This document shows, piece by piece, positions 33,670-42,274 of a stretch of DNA of 50,672 bases. Location: NCBI GenBank assembly GCA_018062425.1, contig JAGOSH010000005.1, forward strand, positions 1-50,672, given 5' to 3'. This DNA comes from Minisyncoccota bacterium. GTDB taxonomy: Bacteria > Patescibacteriota > Minisyncoccia > Phycocordibacterales > UBA9973. A model generated the notes under the pieces. That model had not been told where the DNA came from. It saw only the letters and a program-made list of their open reading frames with translations, and did no database searches. The position numbers were made by a program, and so were the translations under genes. The first letter of the stretch is position 1, and the number at the start of each line of letters is the position of its first letter.

Positions 33670-33932
33670 TTACTTAAGGCACCCTCTTGTATTAGTAGTT
33701 TTACTTTAGCATTTTTACCACCACGATTGTAGTCTCCGACCCGACCGTCACTTCGGATTACCCGGTGGCACGGCACCGTTTTGTCGTAGTTACTTTTCAT
33801 GAAATTCCCTACTGCACGAGATGCTTTATCATTACCTGCTTTTTTAGCGACTTCTTTGTAAGTCATCACCTTGCCTTTTGGGATTTTGCGGACAACATCT
33901 AAAACTTTTTCTTTAAATGTTTTCTTCACCAT
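33666..33932 (-). CDS. Methylated-DNA-cysteine methyltransferase-like protein (single domain)
   Basis: About 88 residues from MVKKTFKEKV (33932; an upstream in-frame ATG at 33959 would add 9). It has only the C-terminal DNA-binding/active-site domain of Ada/Ogt: KGKVMTYKEVAKKAG (recognition helix region), RAVGNFMKSN and the active site VPCHRVIRSDGRVGDYNRGG. The catalytic cysteine is kept (PCHRV), unlike alkyltransferase-like proteins (PWHRV), so methyl transfer from O6-methylguanine is plausible. It is coupled to the upstream membrane protein and the downstream metalloprotease. Confidence 0.8.
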   Translation of the reverse strand: MVKKTFKEKVLDVVRKIPKGKVMTYKEVAKKAGNDKASRAVGNFMKSNYDKTVPCHRVIRSDGRVGDYNRGGKNAKVKLLIQEGALSK

Positions 33933-34458
33933 TTTTATTTTTTCTTTTTTTAAACACAATCCCTACCCAAACAACAGCAAGCAAAGAATAGTTGATGATC
34001 ATATACCACATATTGCTCCACTGGATACCGTACGGAAAACGGTAGTCTGAAATTGGGAACAGAAATGGTGTCGGATAGAAAGCTAATGAATGTGAAGGAA
34101 TATCGATGAGTATGTGTAGCGCCCAACCGAGAAGTTCGTAGCGTGGACGCTTGTAAAAAAACCAAACAGCGAGAAACACAAAAGCCCAGATAACGAGACT
34201 GTGACTAAATTGATAGAGATACGCAGCAATGTCAAAACCCTGTACTTGTATGTGGTGCCTGCCGAAACCACCTTCGTAGGCAGGATTAAAAAGTAAGTTA
34301 TAAATTCCAATAATAAAAGGAATAGTGAAAGCAAAAAAGTCTGGAAAAACTCCCCAGAATCCAGTCCAAAGAGGGCTTATCCGTAATTTACCTTTACTAA
34401 CTTTATTCGCTCCCCTTGCCCCCGCATTGGCCCAAAGTGTGTGTGCAAAAATATCCAT
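33913..34458 (-). CDS. Membrane protein of the DUF457/YdjM metal-dependent hydrolase type
   Basis: A 181-residue protein with about four membrane helices. The pattern MDIFAHTLWANAG, FWGVFPDFFAFTIP, QFSHSLVIW and WALHILIDIPSHS (conserved His and Asp) matches membrane-bound YdjM/DUF457 proteins, predicted hydrolases. The 3' end overlaps the MGMT-like gene. First gene of a three-gene operon with a leaderless promoter. Confidence 0.65.
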   Translation of the reverse strand: MDIFAHTLWANAGARGANKVSKGKLRISPLWTGFWGVFPDFFAFTIPFIIGIYNLLFNPAYEGGFGRHHIQVQGFDIAAYLYQFSHSLVIWAFVFLAVWFFYKRPRYELLGWALHILIDIPSHSLAFYPTPFLFPISDYRFPYGIQWSNMWYMIINYSLLAVVWVGIVFKKRKNKNGEENI

Positions 34459-34466
34459 ATGTTTTT

Positions 34467-34472
34467 ATTCTA
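34467..34472 (-). promoter_or_regulatory. -10 box of the 34458 operon (leaderless)
   Basis: TAGAAT at 34472-34467 with TGC upstream (extended -10), eight bases before the ATG at 34458. Confidence 0.7.
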
Positions 34473-34540
34473 GCATTTTTTATATTTTATACATCTGTCG
34501 AATTTCGAGATGGCAACACCTTATCATAAAAAAACTCAGA

Positions 34541-34577
34541 AACGCCCAGCAGTCAAAGACCACTGGGCGTTTTTTTC
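34541..34577. terminator. Terminator at the end of the 34553 membrane gene
   Basis: AACGCCCAG (34541-34549) pairs with CTGGGCGTT (34563-34571). The U-run is best on the plus strand (seven T's); in the minus sense it is weaker (TTTCTGAG then TTTTTTT). The hairpin's right arm encodes the last residues of the minus-strand gene. Confidence 0.65.
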
Positions 34578-34945
34578 TTTTTCAGTCCAAGCAATAAAAG
34601 TATTAACTCAAGAACTTTTATCGTCGTCATAGTTTCTGTAAAATTTATAGCGTTCGTAAAAGCTTTTTGAATAATCAAGAGCCCAACAAGACCAAGAATA
34701 AGTCTTGTGTAATCTCTATCAAAAGTGCTTGGGTTTGGCAGAAACCAATTTCTTGAACGTTTAAATAAAAACAAAACAAAAACATAAAACGTGTTTATCA
34801 TTATCATCAACCCAACGAGTTCAATAAATTCATCGTCATCAAATCCACCAAAAAAGTGGAAAACTGGAATTAGACAAATAATAATTGAACGATAGATGAT
34901 AATTTCAAGAACTGCTTGATATCTGAAACTTGAATACCTGTTCAT
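34553..34945 (-). CDS. Small polytopic membrane protein (hypothetical)
   Basis: About 130 residues from MNRYSSFRYQAV (34945); an upstream in-frame ATG at 34999 would add an unlikely N-terminus. About three to four helices (residues 14-35, 44-64, 85-105, 110-122) with basic loops. TGA stop lies inside the terminator hairpin. Not recognised. Single gene. Confidence 0.5.
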   Translation of the reverse strand: MNRYSSFRYQAVLEIIIYRSIIICLIPVFHFFGGFDDDEFIELVGLMIMINTFYVFVLFLFKRSRNWFLPNPSTFDRDYTRLILGLVGLLIIQKAFTNAINFTETMTTIKVLELILLLLGLKKKKTPSGL

Positions 34946-35050
34946 GGTATGTAAGTTTAAATGTGAGGAGCAAGATTGCTTTTTTGTACTATGCAACATT
35001 TACAATGATTTAGCAAACAAAACACTAAAGGCTTTATCCAAAAAATCTAA

Positions 35051-35090
35051 ACCCTCGGAAGCTCTGTGCGAACTTCCGAGGGTTTTTTTA
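35051..35090. terminator. Terminator of the 29-residue membrane peptide gene
   Basis: ACCCTCGGAAG (35051-35061) pairs with CTTCCGAGGGT (35073-35083), with T-runs in either direction. Confidence 0.85.
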
Positions 35091-35177
35091 CTTGAAGTAC
35101 TTTTTGGTTTTCTGTAAGTTTAGAAAAACACATAGCGCTAAAAGCGCTAAAAGTACGAGTCCAGGCGGGATTTGCAT
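35088..35177 (-). CDS. 29-residue single-helix membrane peptide
   Basis: ATG at 35177, TAA at 35088-35090. The product is MQIPPGLVLLALLALCVFLN then LQKTKKYFK: one hydrophobic helix (about 7-20) and a basic tail. It has a textbook promoter (TTGACA-17-TATTAT) 32 bases upstream of the ATG and a strong terminator downstream, so the unit is almost certainly transcribed. The length and single helix resemble regulatory membrane peptides (for example the KdpF type), but no kdp genes are near. Confidence 0.65.
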   Translation of the reverse strand: MQIPPGLVLLALLALCVFLNLQKTKKYFK

Positions 35178-35215
35178 AGCGTCTTAGGTTTAGTTAAGAA
35201 ATTGTTTCCAAGATG

Positions 35216-35244
35216 ATAATACCTTAGAAAAGTAACACTGTCAA
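35216..35244 (-). promoter_or_regulatory. Promoter of the 29-residue peptide gene
   Basis: On the minus strand: -35 TTGACA (35244-35239), exactly 17 bases, -10 TATTAT (35221-35216). Start near 35209. Confidence 0.85.
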
Positions 35245-35272
35245 GACTAACAAAAAAACTTGGTTAAAACTT

Positions 35273-35965
35273 TTATATCTCCAAATCAAAGAATACTGGG
35301 TAGTGGTCCATGAAATGACTCCTCTTTTTCAAGCAGGTAATGTTGCTTATTTTTAGTTCGCTCGAAGTAAAAACCTTGTCTAACCCCGCACCAAAGTATG
35401 AAGTGGAAAAAAGATTCTTTGACCCATCTTTCAGAGATTTACCCAATACCGCATATGCTTCCCTGTCTTCCTTGAAAAGAAATTTTGTCCCATGGGACCA
35501 GATATTGGTATCGCCTAAAATGATTACTGGTTTTGTTCTTTGTGATATTTGTTCTAGCAAAGTAGCGTCCTGTAACCTTTTGGCGGGCGAAAAAGAATGC
35601 AGATGAACCGGTATGATATTAAGACCTGACAAGATTATTGATGAAAATTTGTCTAACTCATTGAGCTCGAATGGAATCCTACTAGCTACCAATATCGCAT
35701 GATCGTGATACCAAGGACTGATGAAGCACTGATGCGGATAATTTTTCAGAGCTTCCACGTATTCCGTGTCCTCTGTTTCATGGAATTCCTGCAGGAACAA
35801 TACGTCCGGATTTATGTCAGTAATAACTTTTGAAACAAAGTTGCCTGTTAAATGTGGCTGGAAATATTCATGCTCTATTTCAAAACCTTTATACTTCAAA
35901 TGTAAGTATTTTGCGTATTTCAAAAAAGAAAAGCTACCTATGTTCCATGTAAGGACGCGGATCAT
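35273..35965 (-). CDS. Endonuclease/exonuclease/phosphatase family protein
   Basis: A 230-residue protein with all the family landmarks: VLTWNIGSF, VLFLQEF, VIILGDTNIW, LDKVFTSSEL and HFMDHYPVFFDLEI (the catalytic D and H). These metal-dependent phosphodiesterases act on DNA, RNA or lipids; short, single-domain members without a signal peptide fit a nuclease. It overlaps the DUF1905 gene by four bases and belongs to the operon starting at 36963 (AlkD, DUF1905, this gene), which suggests a DNA repair setting. Confidence 0.8.
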   Translation of the reverse strand: MIRVLTWNIGSFSFLKYAKYLHLKYKGFEIEHEYFQPHLTGNFVSKVITDINPDVLFLQEFHETEDTEYVEALKNYPHQCFISPWYHDHAILVASRIPFELNELDKFSSIILSGLNIIPVHLHSFSPAKRLQDATLLEQISQRTKPVIILGDTNIWSHGTKFLFKEDREAYAVLGKSLKDGSKNLFSTSYFGAGLDKVFTSSELKISNITCLKKRSHFMDHYPVFFDLEI

Positions 35966-36243
35966 TTTATTTTAAAACTAATTTTTAATACATCCCCTTC
36001 CCAGATGTTTTCCTTTTTTCTGACGCTGGCTTTTATCGACAGCAGGTACGAAGCTGAAAGTTTGTGAGGGAAAAGCGCTGTGTCCCAACTCGTTTTACCC
36101 ACCTTGGCGGTTATATATACGAATCCTTTCTTGTATTTATTCCGAATCTCTTCTGAAATCTTTTTATCGATATTCACAAAATGCCACCCCGCATCCCCGG
36201 GCCAACGCCACACCTTCGCTTCGATTTTAAAATTCTTTTTCAC
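35962..36243 (-). CDS. DUF1905 family protein
   Basis: 93 residues; GWHFVNIDKKISEEIRNKYK, then TAKVGKTSWDTALFPHKL and ASVRKKENIWEGDVLKISF match the small DUF1905 beta-barrel family. Function unknown. It lies between AlkD and the EEP nuclease and overlaps the latter by four bases. Confidence 0.7.
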   Translation of the reverse strand: MKKNFKIEAKVWRWPGDAGWHFVNIDKKISEEIRNKYKKGFVYITAKVGKTSWDTALFPHKLSASYLLSIKASVRKKENIWEGDVLKISFKIK

Positions 36244-36249
36244 TACAAT

Positions 36250-36963
36250 TTATTTCTTATTCAAATATTCCAACCTTACAGGTTCTGGAAATTTCTCTAT
36301 CGCATAGCGGAGCATGGTGCGTGGGAATGTGGAGGCTTTCTTGTCCAAGTATTCGCGCAGTCTTTTTTCGTCTTTCTTGCCAGCTTCACGGAGCATCCAG
36401 CCACAAGCTTTGTGAATCAAGTCGTGGGTATGCTTGTCCAAGGTGTCTACTATTTTGTAAGTCCAATCCAACTCCCCTCTACGAATGAATGCAAAAGTCG
36501 CCACTATCGCAATACGTTGCTCCCACAAGTCTTTGGAATGCGAGAGCGAGAGTAGTACCTTTCGGTCTTCTTTTTCCGCCAAAAAATCCCCTAGTATCTG
36601 ATGTGCCGTCGAATCCACCAAGTCCCAGTTGTTCACATGTTTAGTATTCTCTAAATAAAATTTCACTATATCTGCTTTCAGTTTTTGATTCAGCTCTTCT
36701 TTTGCTTTTTTGTACTGGGCAACTAGGATCAAAAGCCCCACCAGCCTGACTTCGTGAACTTTGTTCTCGAGTAGTTTCAAGATATCTTTTCTGGGTATCA
36801 GGGCGTGCTTGTCGGCAATTTTACGGGATGTGGGTACATCCAGCCCCCAAAATATATCCCCCTCGCCATACTGTCCTTTACCCGTCTTGAAAAACCTAGA
36901 CAGCACTGCGCCTTCCTTTTCGTTTCGATACCTTTTTATTTGTTCTATTATTTTCTGGTCCAT
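36250..36963 (-). CDS. DNA alkylation repair protein (AlkD-like)
   Basis: A 237-residue protein built from HEAT-like repeats, as AlkD: FWGLDVPTSRKIADKH, LLENKVHEVRLVGLLIL, NWDLVDSTAHQILGDFL, LWEQRIAIVATFAFIRRGEL and DLIHKACGWMLREAGKKD. AlkD is a glycosylase that removes N3- and N7-alkylated bases. The conserved Trp/Asp pair (NWDLVD) and the Arg of RIAIVA are present. First gene of a repair-like operon with DUF1905 and an EEP nuclease. Confidence 0.85.
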   Translation of the reverse strand: MDQKIIEQIKRYRNEKEGAVLSRFFKTGKGQYGEGDIFWGLDVPTSRKIADKHALIPRKDILKLLENKVHEVRLVGLLILVAQYKKAKEELNQKLKADIVKFYLENTKHVNNWDLVDSTAHQILGDFLAEKEDRKVLLSLSHSKDLWEQRIAIVATFAFIRRGELDWTYKIVDTLDKHTHDLIHKACGWMLREAGKKDEKRLREYLDKKASTFPRTMLRYAIEKFPEPVRLEYLNKK

Positions 36964-36972
36964 ATATAAGCT

Positions 36973-36978
36973 ATTGTA
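36973..36978 (-). promoter_or_regulatory. -10 box of the AlkD operon (near-leaderless)
   Basis: TACAAT at 36978-36973 with TGC upstream (extended -10), nine bases before the ATG at 36963. Confidence 0.6.
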
Positions 36979-37003
36979 GCAGTATATGTTAAATACAGTT
37001 TAT

Positions 37004-37032
37004 TTGCATTTTTGCCCAAAATATGGGATACT
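37004..37032 (+). promoter_or_regulatory. Promoter of secG (leaderless)
   Basis: -35 TTGCAT (37004-37009), 17 bases, -10 GATACT (37027-37032). Seven bases after the -10 box is the A of the secG ATG at 37039. This chooses the inner start over an upstream in-frame TTG (37012). Confidence 0.65.
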
Positions 37033-37038
37033 CTCCGC

Positions 37039-37278
37039 ATGGATTTGGTAATACAAATTCTGCCTTACGCGCAGATAATACTTTCAGTCATATTGGTCCT
37101 CTCTATTCTCCTCCAACAATCGGGGGCGAGTGTTGGTGGCGCATTGGGCGGTGATACTGGGTCTTTTCACAGTACTCGCCGGGGATTTGAAAAATTCCTT
37201 TTCATCTTGTCTATCGTTTGCGGAATACTCTTTGCTTTAACTGCTTTTCTTTCAATTCTACTTGAAGCGAAGGTTTAA
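37039..37278 (+). CDS. secG: Protein translocase subunit SecG
   Basis: 79 residues: two membrane helices (about 7-25 and 50-72), with LVLSILLQQSGASVGGALGG between them, the SecG hallmark (QxxGxGGxxGG-like loop). SecG assists SecYE and SecA (encoded at 17765). The next gene, an OppA-like protein, starts 21 bases downstream, so they may share a transcript. Confidence 0.9.
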   Translation: MDLVIQILPYAQIILSVILVLSILLQQSGASVGGALGGDTGSFHSTRRGFEKFLFILSIVCGILFALTAFLSILLEAKV

Positions 37279-37299
37279 ACCGCGTACTACTCTTAAATC

Positions 37300-39069
37300 A
37301 TGCAAAATTTATATACTCTCATACGTAATTGGCGTTTGCCCGCCCGTATCAAAGGAGCCCTTTTCCGTTTTTCAAAAATGGAATGGCGTATATTCTTTAT
37401 ACTCGGAATACTACTAGTTGTGGCTACCTTGGGATTGCTTCATCAGGTTAACAATGCCTTTATGACCGAAGTTCCTATGCGTGGTGGAAACCTGACCGAA
37501 GGAGTTTTGGGTACCCCTAGATTCGTAAATCCAGTATTAGCTTCATCTGACGCAGATCGTGATTTGGTGGCCTTGGTCTACGGAGGACTCCTCCGTAAAA
37601 ATTCTGATGGTAGCCTGATTCCAGACTTAGCAGAAAAGTATGAAGCATCAGACAACGGATTAGCTTATACTTTCACCTTGAAGGAAAAAATATTTTTCCA
37701 TGACGGTGAACCAGTCACAGCCGACGATGTGGTGTTCACCATAAACAGTATCAAGGATCCAATTATCAAAAGTCCGCGCAAAGCAGCCTGGGACGGAGTA
37801 AACATAGAGAAGATAGATGAGAAAACCGTCAAATTCACTCTCCGTCAGCCATACACTTCATTTTTGGAAAACGCCACCATCGGCATCATGCCAGCGCATA
37901 TTTGGGAAAGTTCACCCATCGAACTAAATGAAGCAAACACCGAAGCCGTCGGCACCGGACCTTTCAAAGTAAAAAATGTAAACAAACTATCCTCTGGTAT
38001 TATCGATGAATTTAAATTAGAAAGTTTTGACAAATTTACTCTTGGTAAACCCTATCTGTCTACTATGACTCTACATTTTTATCAAAACGAAGAAGATTTG
38101 ATAAACGGACTGAATAATGGTGAAGTCGCACAAGCATCTTCTGTCTCACCCAAAGAAGCCGAGAAACTACAAAATGAGGGCCAGTCAATCGAATCTCTGC
38201 TTCTACCACGAGTTTTCGGATTATTCTTTAATCAAAATCAAAACCAAATATTCACAGATAAAAGTGTCGTCAAAGCTATAAACATGGCAATCGACAAAGA
38301 ATCAGTTGTGAGTGAAGTACTTTCAGGTTATGGTGCACCGATAGATGATCCCCTACCTCCAACCACATCTGAATATTATAAAATAGGTGGCGAGCACAAA
38401 CTGACTCGCGAAGAACGACTAGAGAAAGCCACAGAAATATTGAAACAAGGAGGTTGGACCAAGAACGAATCCGGATTGTTAACGAAAACAACAACCGACA
38501 AAAGTAAAAAGAAAAGTACATCACAAATTTATTTCTCAATCTCAACCAGCAACGCACCCGAGCTAGCCCGTGCCGCCGAGATCATCGCTAGCGAATTGGG
38601 AACCCTGGGTATGACGGTTGAAGTGAAAACATTCGAAACCGGCAACTTAAACCAGATAGTGATTCGACCCCGCAAATACGATGCCCTCTTCTTTGGACAA
38701 ATTATCAATCATGAATCAGACTTGTTCGCTTTCTGGCACTCTTCCCAGCGTAAAGATCCAGGACTCAATGTGGCCATGTACGCCAATGCAAGAGTAGACA
38801 AGATACTGGAGGATGCTTTCGTAGCTACCAAAAAGGAAGACCGAGTTAAAAAGTACGCTCAGTTTGAAGAAGAAATTAGAAAAGACATGCCAGCAGTTTT
38901 CGTATATAGTCCAAGCTTTATTTATGCCGTTTCGTCAGAACTTCACGGATTTACTTTGGACCATATTACCTCTCCTTCAGACAGGTTTGGAAGTTCATAT
39001 TTGTGGTATACTAGAGTCGACCACGTTTGGAAAGTTTTTGCTCCTAAAGATACAGAGCCGAAATACTAG
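37300..39069 (+). CDS. Membrane-anchored oligopeptide-type solute-binding protein
   Basis: A 589-residue protein with an uncleaved-looking N-terminal helix (about 27-48) and an SBP_bac_5 fold: FVNPVLASSDADRDLVALVY, GLAYTFTLKEKIFFHDGEPV (the 'FHDG.p.TA.DV.f' motif), TADDVVFTI and VVKAINMAIDKESVV. This is the OppA/DppA family. No permease or ATPase is adjacent. The end lies 50 bases before the RNase J start. Confidence 0.9.
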   Translation: MQNLYTLIRNWRLPARIKGALFRFSKMEWRIFFILGILLVVATLGLLHQVNNAFMTEVPMRGGNLTEGVLGTPRFVNPVLASSDADRDLVALVYGGLLRKNSDGSLIPDLAEKYEASDNGLAYTFTLKEKIFFHDGEPVTADDVVFTINSIKDPIIKSPRKAAWDGVNIEKIDEKTVKFTLRQPYTSFLENATIGIMPAHIWESSPIELNEANTEAVGTGPFKVKNVNKLSSGIIDEFKLESFDKFTLGKPYLSTMTLHFYQNEEDLINGLNNGEVAQASSVSPKEAEKLQNEGQSIESLLLPRVFGLFFNQNQNQIFTDKSVVKAINMAIDKESVVSEVLSGYGAPIDDPLPPTTSEYYKIGGEHKLTREERLEKATEILKQGGWTKNESGLLTKTTTDKSKKKSTSQIYFSISTSNAPELARAAEIIASELGTLGMTVEVKTFETGNLNQIVIRPRKYDALFFGQIINHESDLFAFWHSSQRKDPGLNVAMYANARVDKILEDAFVATKKEDRVKKYAQFEEEIRKDMPAVFVYSPSFIYAVSSELHGFTLDHITSPSDRFGSSYLWYTRVDHVWKVFAPKDTEPKY

Positions 39070-39119
39070 AAACAAACGAACTCTTAATTAATAGTTTAAT
39101 AAAAGTAAGAAGAAAAAGG

Positions 39120-41051
39120 ATGAAAAAGAACAGATTATCTTTCAGTGCGGTTAGTATTGATACAAGCAAGTCGGAAGACAACAAACACAGAGATTTTAGA
39201 CCAGCACACCGCACAGCTAGTGGAGTACCGGGTGATGCCAACCAAAGTAAAAAAATGAAAAGCTCAACTTTTCAGTATTCGAAGTTTGGCAAAAAGGGTC
39301 GTGGTGGACCACGCAAGTTTGGAAACGCTCCAATGCGTAGAACAGACAGCGTCAACGTTCCCCCACCAACCCCTGGAGTAATACGCATAATTCCACTCGG
39401 AGGTGTCGAAGAAATCGGAAAGAACATGACCGCTATTGAAATCGGTGACGACATTATCGTTGTCGACGCGGGTATGCATTTCTCTACCGAAGAAACACCT
39501 GGAGTAGACTACGTTATCCCGAACACGACCTACCTAGAAGAAAGAAAAGACAGAATAAGAGCTATGTTTGTAACCCATGGACACTTAGACCACATAGGAG
39601 GTATTCCCCTTGTACTATCCCGTATCGGCAACCCTCCAGTTTACTCTAGAAACCTTTCCATACTGATGATGCGAAAGCGTCAGGCAGAATTTCCACAGTT
39701 ACCAGCAATGAAGGAAAACATTGTTGAAAAAACAGACACCATCACCTGCGGTAAAATCAAAGTTAGATTCTTTGGAGTTACCCACACCATACCGGACTCA
39801 TTGGGAATAATCATAGAAACAGATCATGGATGGATAGTAACCCCAGGAGACTACAAATTGGACCAAGTTGATGGCATCGTATCCAAAGAAGAAGAAAAAG
39901 AATATTCGATTTTTGATAATGCAAAGGTGCTTTTGTTACTAACAGATTCTACCAACATCGAAAATGAAGGCTACTCTCTACCTGAGATAAAAGTACACCA
40001 AGGGTTGGAAAATTTAATAAGAAAAATAAATGGACGCATCATCATCGCTGCTTTTGCCTCGCACATCACCAGACTAGCTTACGTGGTTAAAGCTGCCGAA
40101 GCATTAGGTAGGAAAATAGTACTAGACGGACGATCCATGAAGACAAACATCGATGTAGCCATAGAAGCCGGCTATTTCGAACCGAAAAAAGGAACGATCA
40201 TACCGATTGAAGAAGCAGACAACTACCCTCCGCACAAAGTGGTTATTTTGATGACCGGTGCTCAGGGCGAGGAATTCGCTTCACTTAATCGCGCAGCCAA
40301 CAAATCTCACACTAAATTCCAACTCCACAAAGGTGATACTATCATTCTCTCTTCTTCTATCATTCCTGGAAATGAAAGAGCAATCGAAAGAATGAAAGAC
40401 GGCTTGGCCAGACAAGGAGTTAAAATAATCGGCTACCGAACCCCAGGTGAAGACTATGTTCACGCTACTGGTCACGGAAACCAAGAAGACGTAAAATGGC
40501 TACACCGAAAAACCCATCCAAGATTCTTTATTCCTATTCACGGCAACCACTATCGTTTAGTTCTCCACAAAGAACTAGCTATGGATTTGGGAATGCCCGA
40601 ACAAAATATTATAGTTCCTGACAACGGTTCTATCATAGAAATCTCCCCCGATGGAGAGAAAATGTATTTACGGAAAGAAAAAGCACCATCCGGACTCATG
40701 ATGGTAGACGGTGTATCTGTCGGCGATAGTACAGACGTGGTCATCAAAGACCGTCAAATGCTTGCCCAAGACGGTATGTTTGTCATCATCGCGGTGGTAG
40801 ACCAGAAAACTGGAAAATTGAAAAAGTCTCCTGACCTAATATCTCGTGGATTCGTATACCTCAAAGAAAACCAGGAACTACTACGACAAGTGCGTATTCT
40901 TATAAAGAAAAACATCGAGGACATCACCACCAGAAATCCTGGAGCTGATTTAGACTACATCAAGGCCAGCGTCGGGGAAAACATTTCCAAATTCTTATAC
41001 CAAAAGACATCCAAGCGTCCGCTCGTCATACCGGTAGTACTTAATATATAA
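39120..41051 (+). CDS. rnj: Ribonuclease J
   Basis: A 643-residue protein. RNase J is a 5'-3' exo/endoribonuclease for mRNA turnover and 16S maturation. Residues 1-80 are an extra disordered, basic, Gly/Arg/Lys-rich extension (RGGPRKFGNA), then the MBL/beta-CASP domain: THGHLDHIGG (His153, His155, Asp157, His158), GVTHTIPDS, VTPGDYKLDQ and the C-terminal HGNHYRLVLH. The start has a weak GG right before the ATG. It could also mature the leader and trailer RNAs noted here. Confidence 0.93.
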   Translation: MKKNRLSFSAVSIDTSKSEDNKHRDFRPAHRTASGVPGDANQSKKMKSSTFQYSKFGKKGRGGPRKFGNAPMRRTDSVNVPPPTPGVIRIIPLGGVEEIGKNMTAIEIGDDIIVVDAGMHFSTEETPGVDYVIPNTTYLEERKDRIRAMFVTHGHLDHIGGIPLVLSRIGNPPVYSRNLSILMMRKRQAEFPQLPAMKENIVEKTDTITCGKIKVRFFGVTHTIPDSLGIIIETDHGWIVTPGDYKLDQVDGIVSKEEEKEYSIFDNAKVLLLLTDSTNIENEGYSLPEIKVHQGLENLIRKINGRIIIAAFASHITRLAYVVKAAEALGRKIVLDGRSMKTNIDVAIEAGYFEPKKGTIIPIEEADNYPPHKVVILMTGAQGEEFASLNRAANKSHTKFQLHKGDTIILSSSIIPGNERAIERMKDGLARQGVKIIGYRTPGEDYVHATGHGNQEDVKWLHRKTHPRFFIPIHGNHYRLVLHKELAMDLGMPEQNIIVPDNGSIIEISPDGEKMYLRKEKAPSGLMMVDGVSVGDSTDVVIKDRQMLAQDGMFVIIAVVDQKTGKLKKSPDLISRGFVYLKENQELLRQVRILIKKNIEDITTRNPGADLDYIKASVGENISKFLYQKTSKRPLVIPVVLNI

Positions 41052-41058
41052 TACACGG

Positions 41059-42216
41059 ATGAAACGAACAGCAGCCAACAGAAGAATTATTTACCTGGCT
41101 GGTTTTTTGTTCTCTATTCCGATTGCTCTAACTTCGTATATCAACTCGAGTTTTCTAGAAACTCATCTGAGTGCAAAAGAAGTGAGCATGCTTTATGTGT
41201 TTGCCTCTATCCTGACGGTCTTGGGTATGCTCGAGATGCCAAGGATACTGACCCGATTCGGCAACCGAGTCACCACCCTCGTGTTTTCCTTGTTTTGTTT
41301 CTTGTCGCTTATACTACTCGCGTTTAGTCACAACACTGTTTTGGTTACCAGTGCTTTCGTACTCTTCTTTATTACCTCTAACTTTATATTTGCTACCCTA
41401 GACATATTTGTTGAAGACTTTTCTAAAAATTCTTCGGTTGGTAAACTACGAGGGCTTTACCTAGTGACGCTGAACGTAGCTTGGGTTCTTTCTCAGACAA
41501 TCTCTGGATCTATTTTGGCCAAAAGCTCTTATGCTGGGCTGTATTTGTTCGGAGCTATGTTTATGGTTTTGGTTGCAAGTATCTTTACTTTCTCTCTCAA
41601 AAGTTTTGTCGACCCGAAATACAAGAAAGTTCCAGTTCTAAAAACAATCAAAATCTTTATCAGGAACAAGAACATCTCTAAAATATACTTACTCAATTTT
41701 ATCCTAAAGTTTTTCTTTGTTTGGATGATTATCTACACTCCAATACACCTGCATGAACACATAGGATTCTCTTGGCAAACTATTGGTCCTATTTTCACCA
41801 TCATGCTTCTGCCGTTCGTATTTTTGACCTACCCATTAGGCAGACTCTCTGATAAAATAGGCGAGAAAAAAATGCTAATAATCGGATTTATCATCATGGC
41901 TATCGCTACGTCTTTGATACCACTTGTCGAAGTAGCTTCTTTCTGGATTTGGGCAGGTATTTTGTTTGCTACCCGCGTCGGCGCGGCAACAGTAGAGATA
42001 ATGAGCGAGAGTTACTTTTTCAAATCAGTCAGCGAAGAACACCCGGACACAATATCTTTTTTCCGCAACACTGGCCCGATGTCGTTTATCTTCGCTCCAT
42101 TAGTCGCCATCCCGATTCTTCTTTTTGTACCTTCGTTCTCTTATCTTTTTTTCGCTCTTAGCGCAGTATTACTCGTAGGCTTATACATAACTCTACGAAT
42201 CAAAGACGTGAAATAA
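41059..42216 (+). CDS. MFS transporter
   Basis: A 385-residue protein with about 12 hydrophobic helices and loops carrying RFGNRVTTLVF (after helix 2) and the cytoplasmic LSDKIGEKKMLIIGFII, the MFS motif A repeat of the second half. Substrate not predictable. It starts seven bases after the RNase J stop, so the two are likely co-transcribed. Confidence 0.85.
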   Translation: MKRTAANRRIIYLAGFLFSIPIALTSYINSSFLETHLSAKEVSMLYVFASILTVLGMLEMPRILTRFGNRVTTLVFSLFCFLSLILLAFSHNTVLVTSAFVLFFITSNFIFATLDIFVEDFSKNSSVGKLRGLYLVTLNVAWVLSQTISGSILAKSSYAGLYLFGAMFMVLVASIFTFSLKSFVDPKYKKVPVLKTIKIFIRNKNISKIYLLNFILKFFFVWMIIYTPIHLHEHIGFSWQTIGPIFTIMLLPFVFLTYPLGRLSDKIGEKKMLIIGFIIMAIATSLIPLVEVASFWIWAGILFATRVGAATVEIMSESYFFKSVSEEHPDTISFFRNTGPMSFIFAPLVAIPILLFVPSFSYLFFALSAVLLVGLYITLRIKDVK

Positions 42217-42236
42217 ATCACTCATAAAAAAACAGA

Positions 42237-42269
42237 AAACCACTCGCGCGGTTTTCGTTTGAGTGGTTT
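42237..42269. terminator. Hairpin between the convergent MFS and 42275 genes
   Basis: AAACCACTC (42237-42245) pairs with GAGTGGTTT (42261-42269); a second stem GAAAACC/GGTTTTC (42235-42256) overlaps it. U-run moderate. Confidence 0.5.
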
Positions 42270-42274
42270 ATTCT

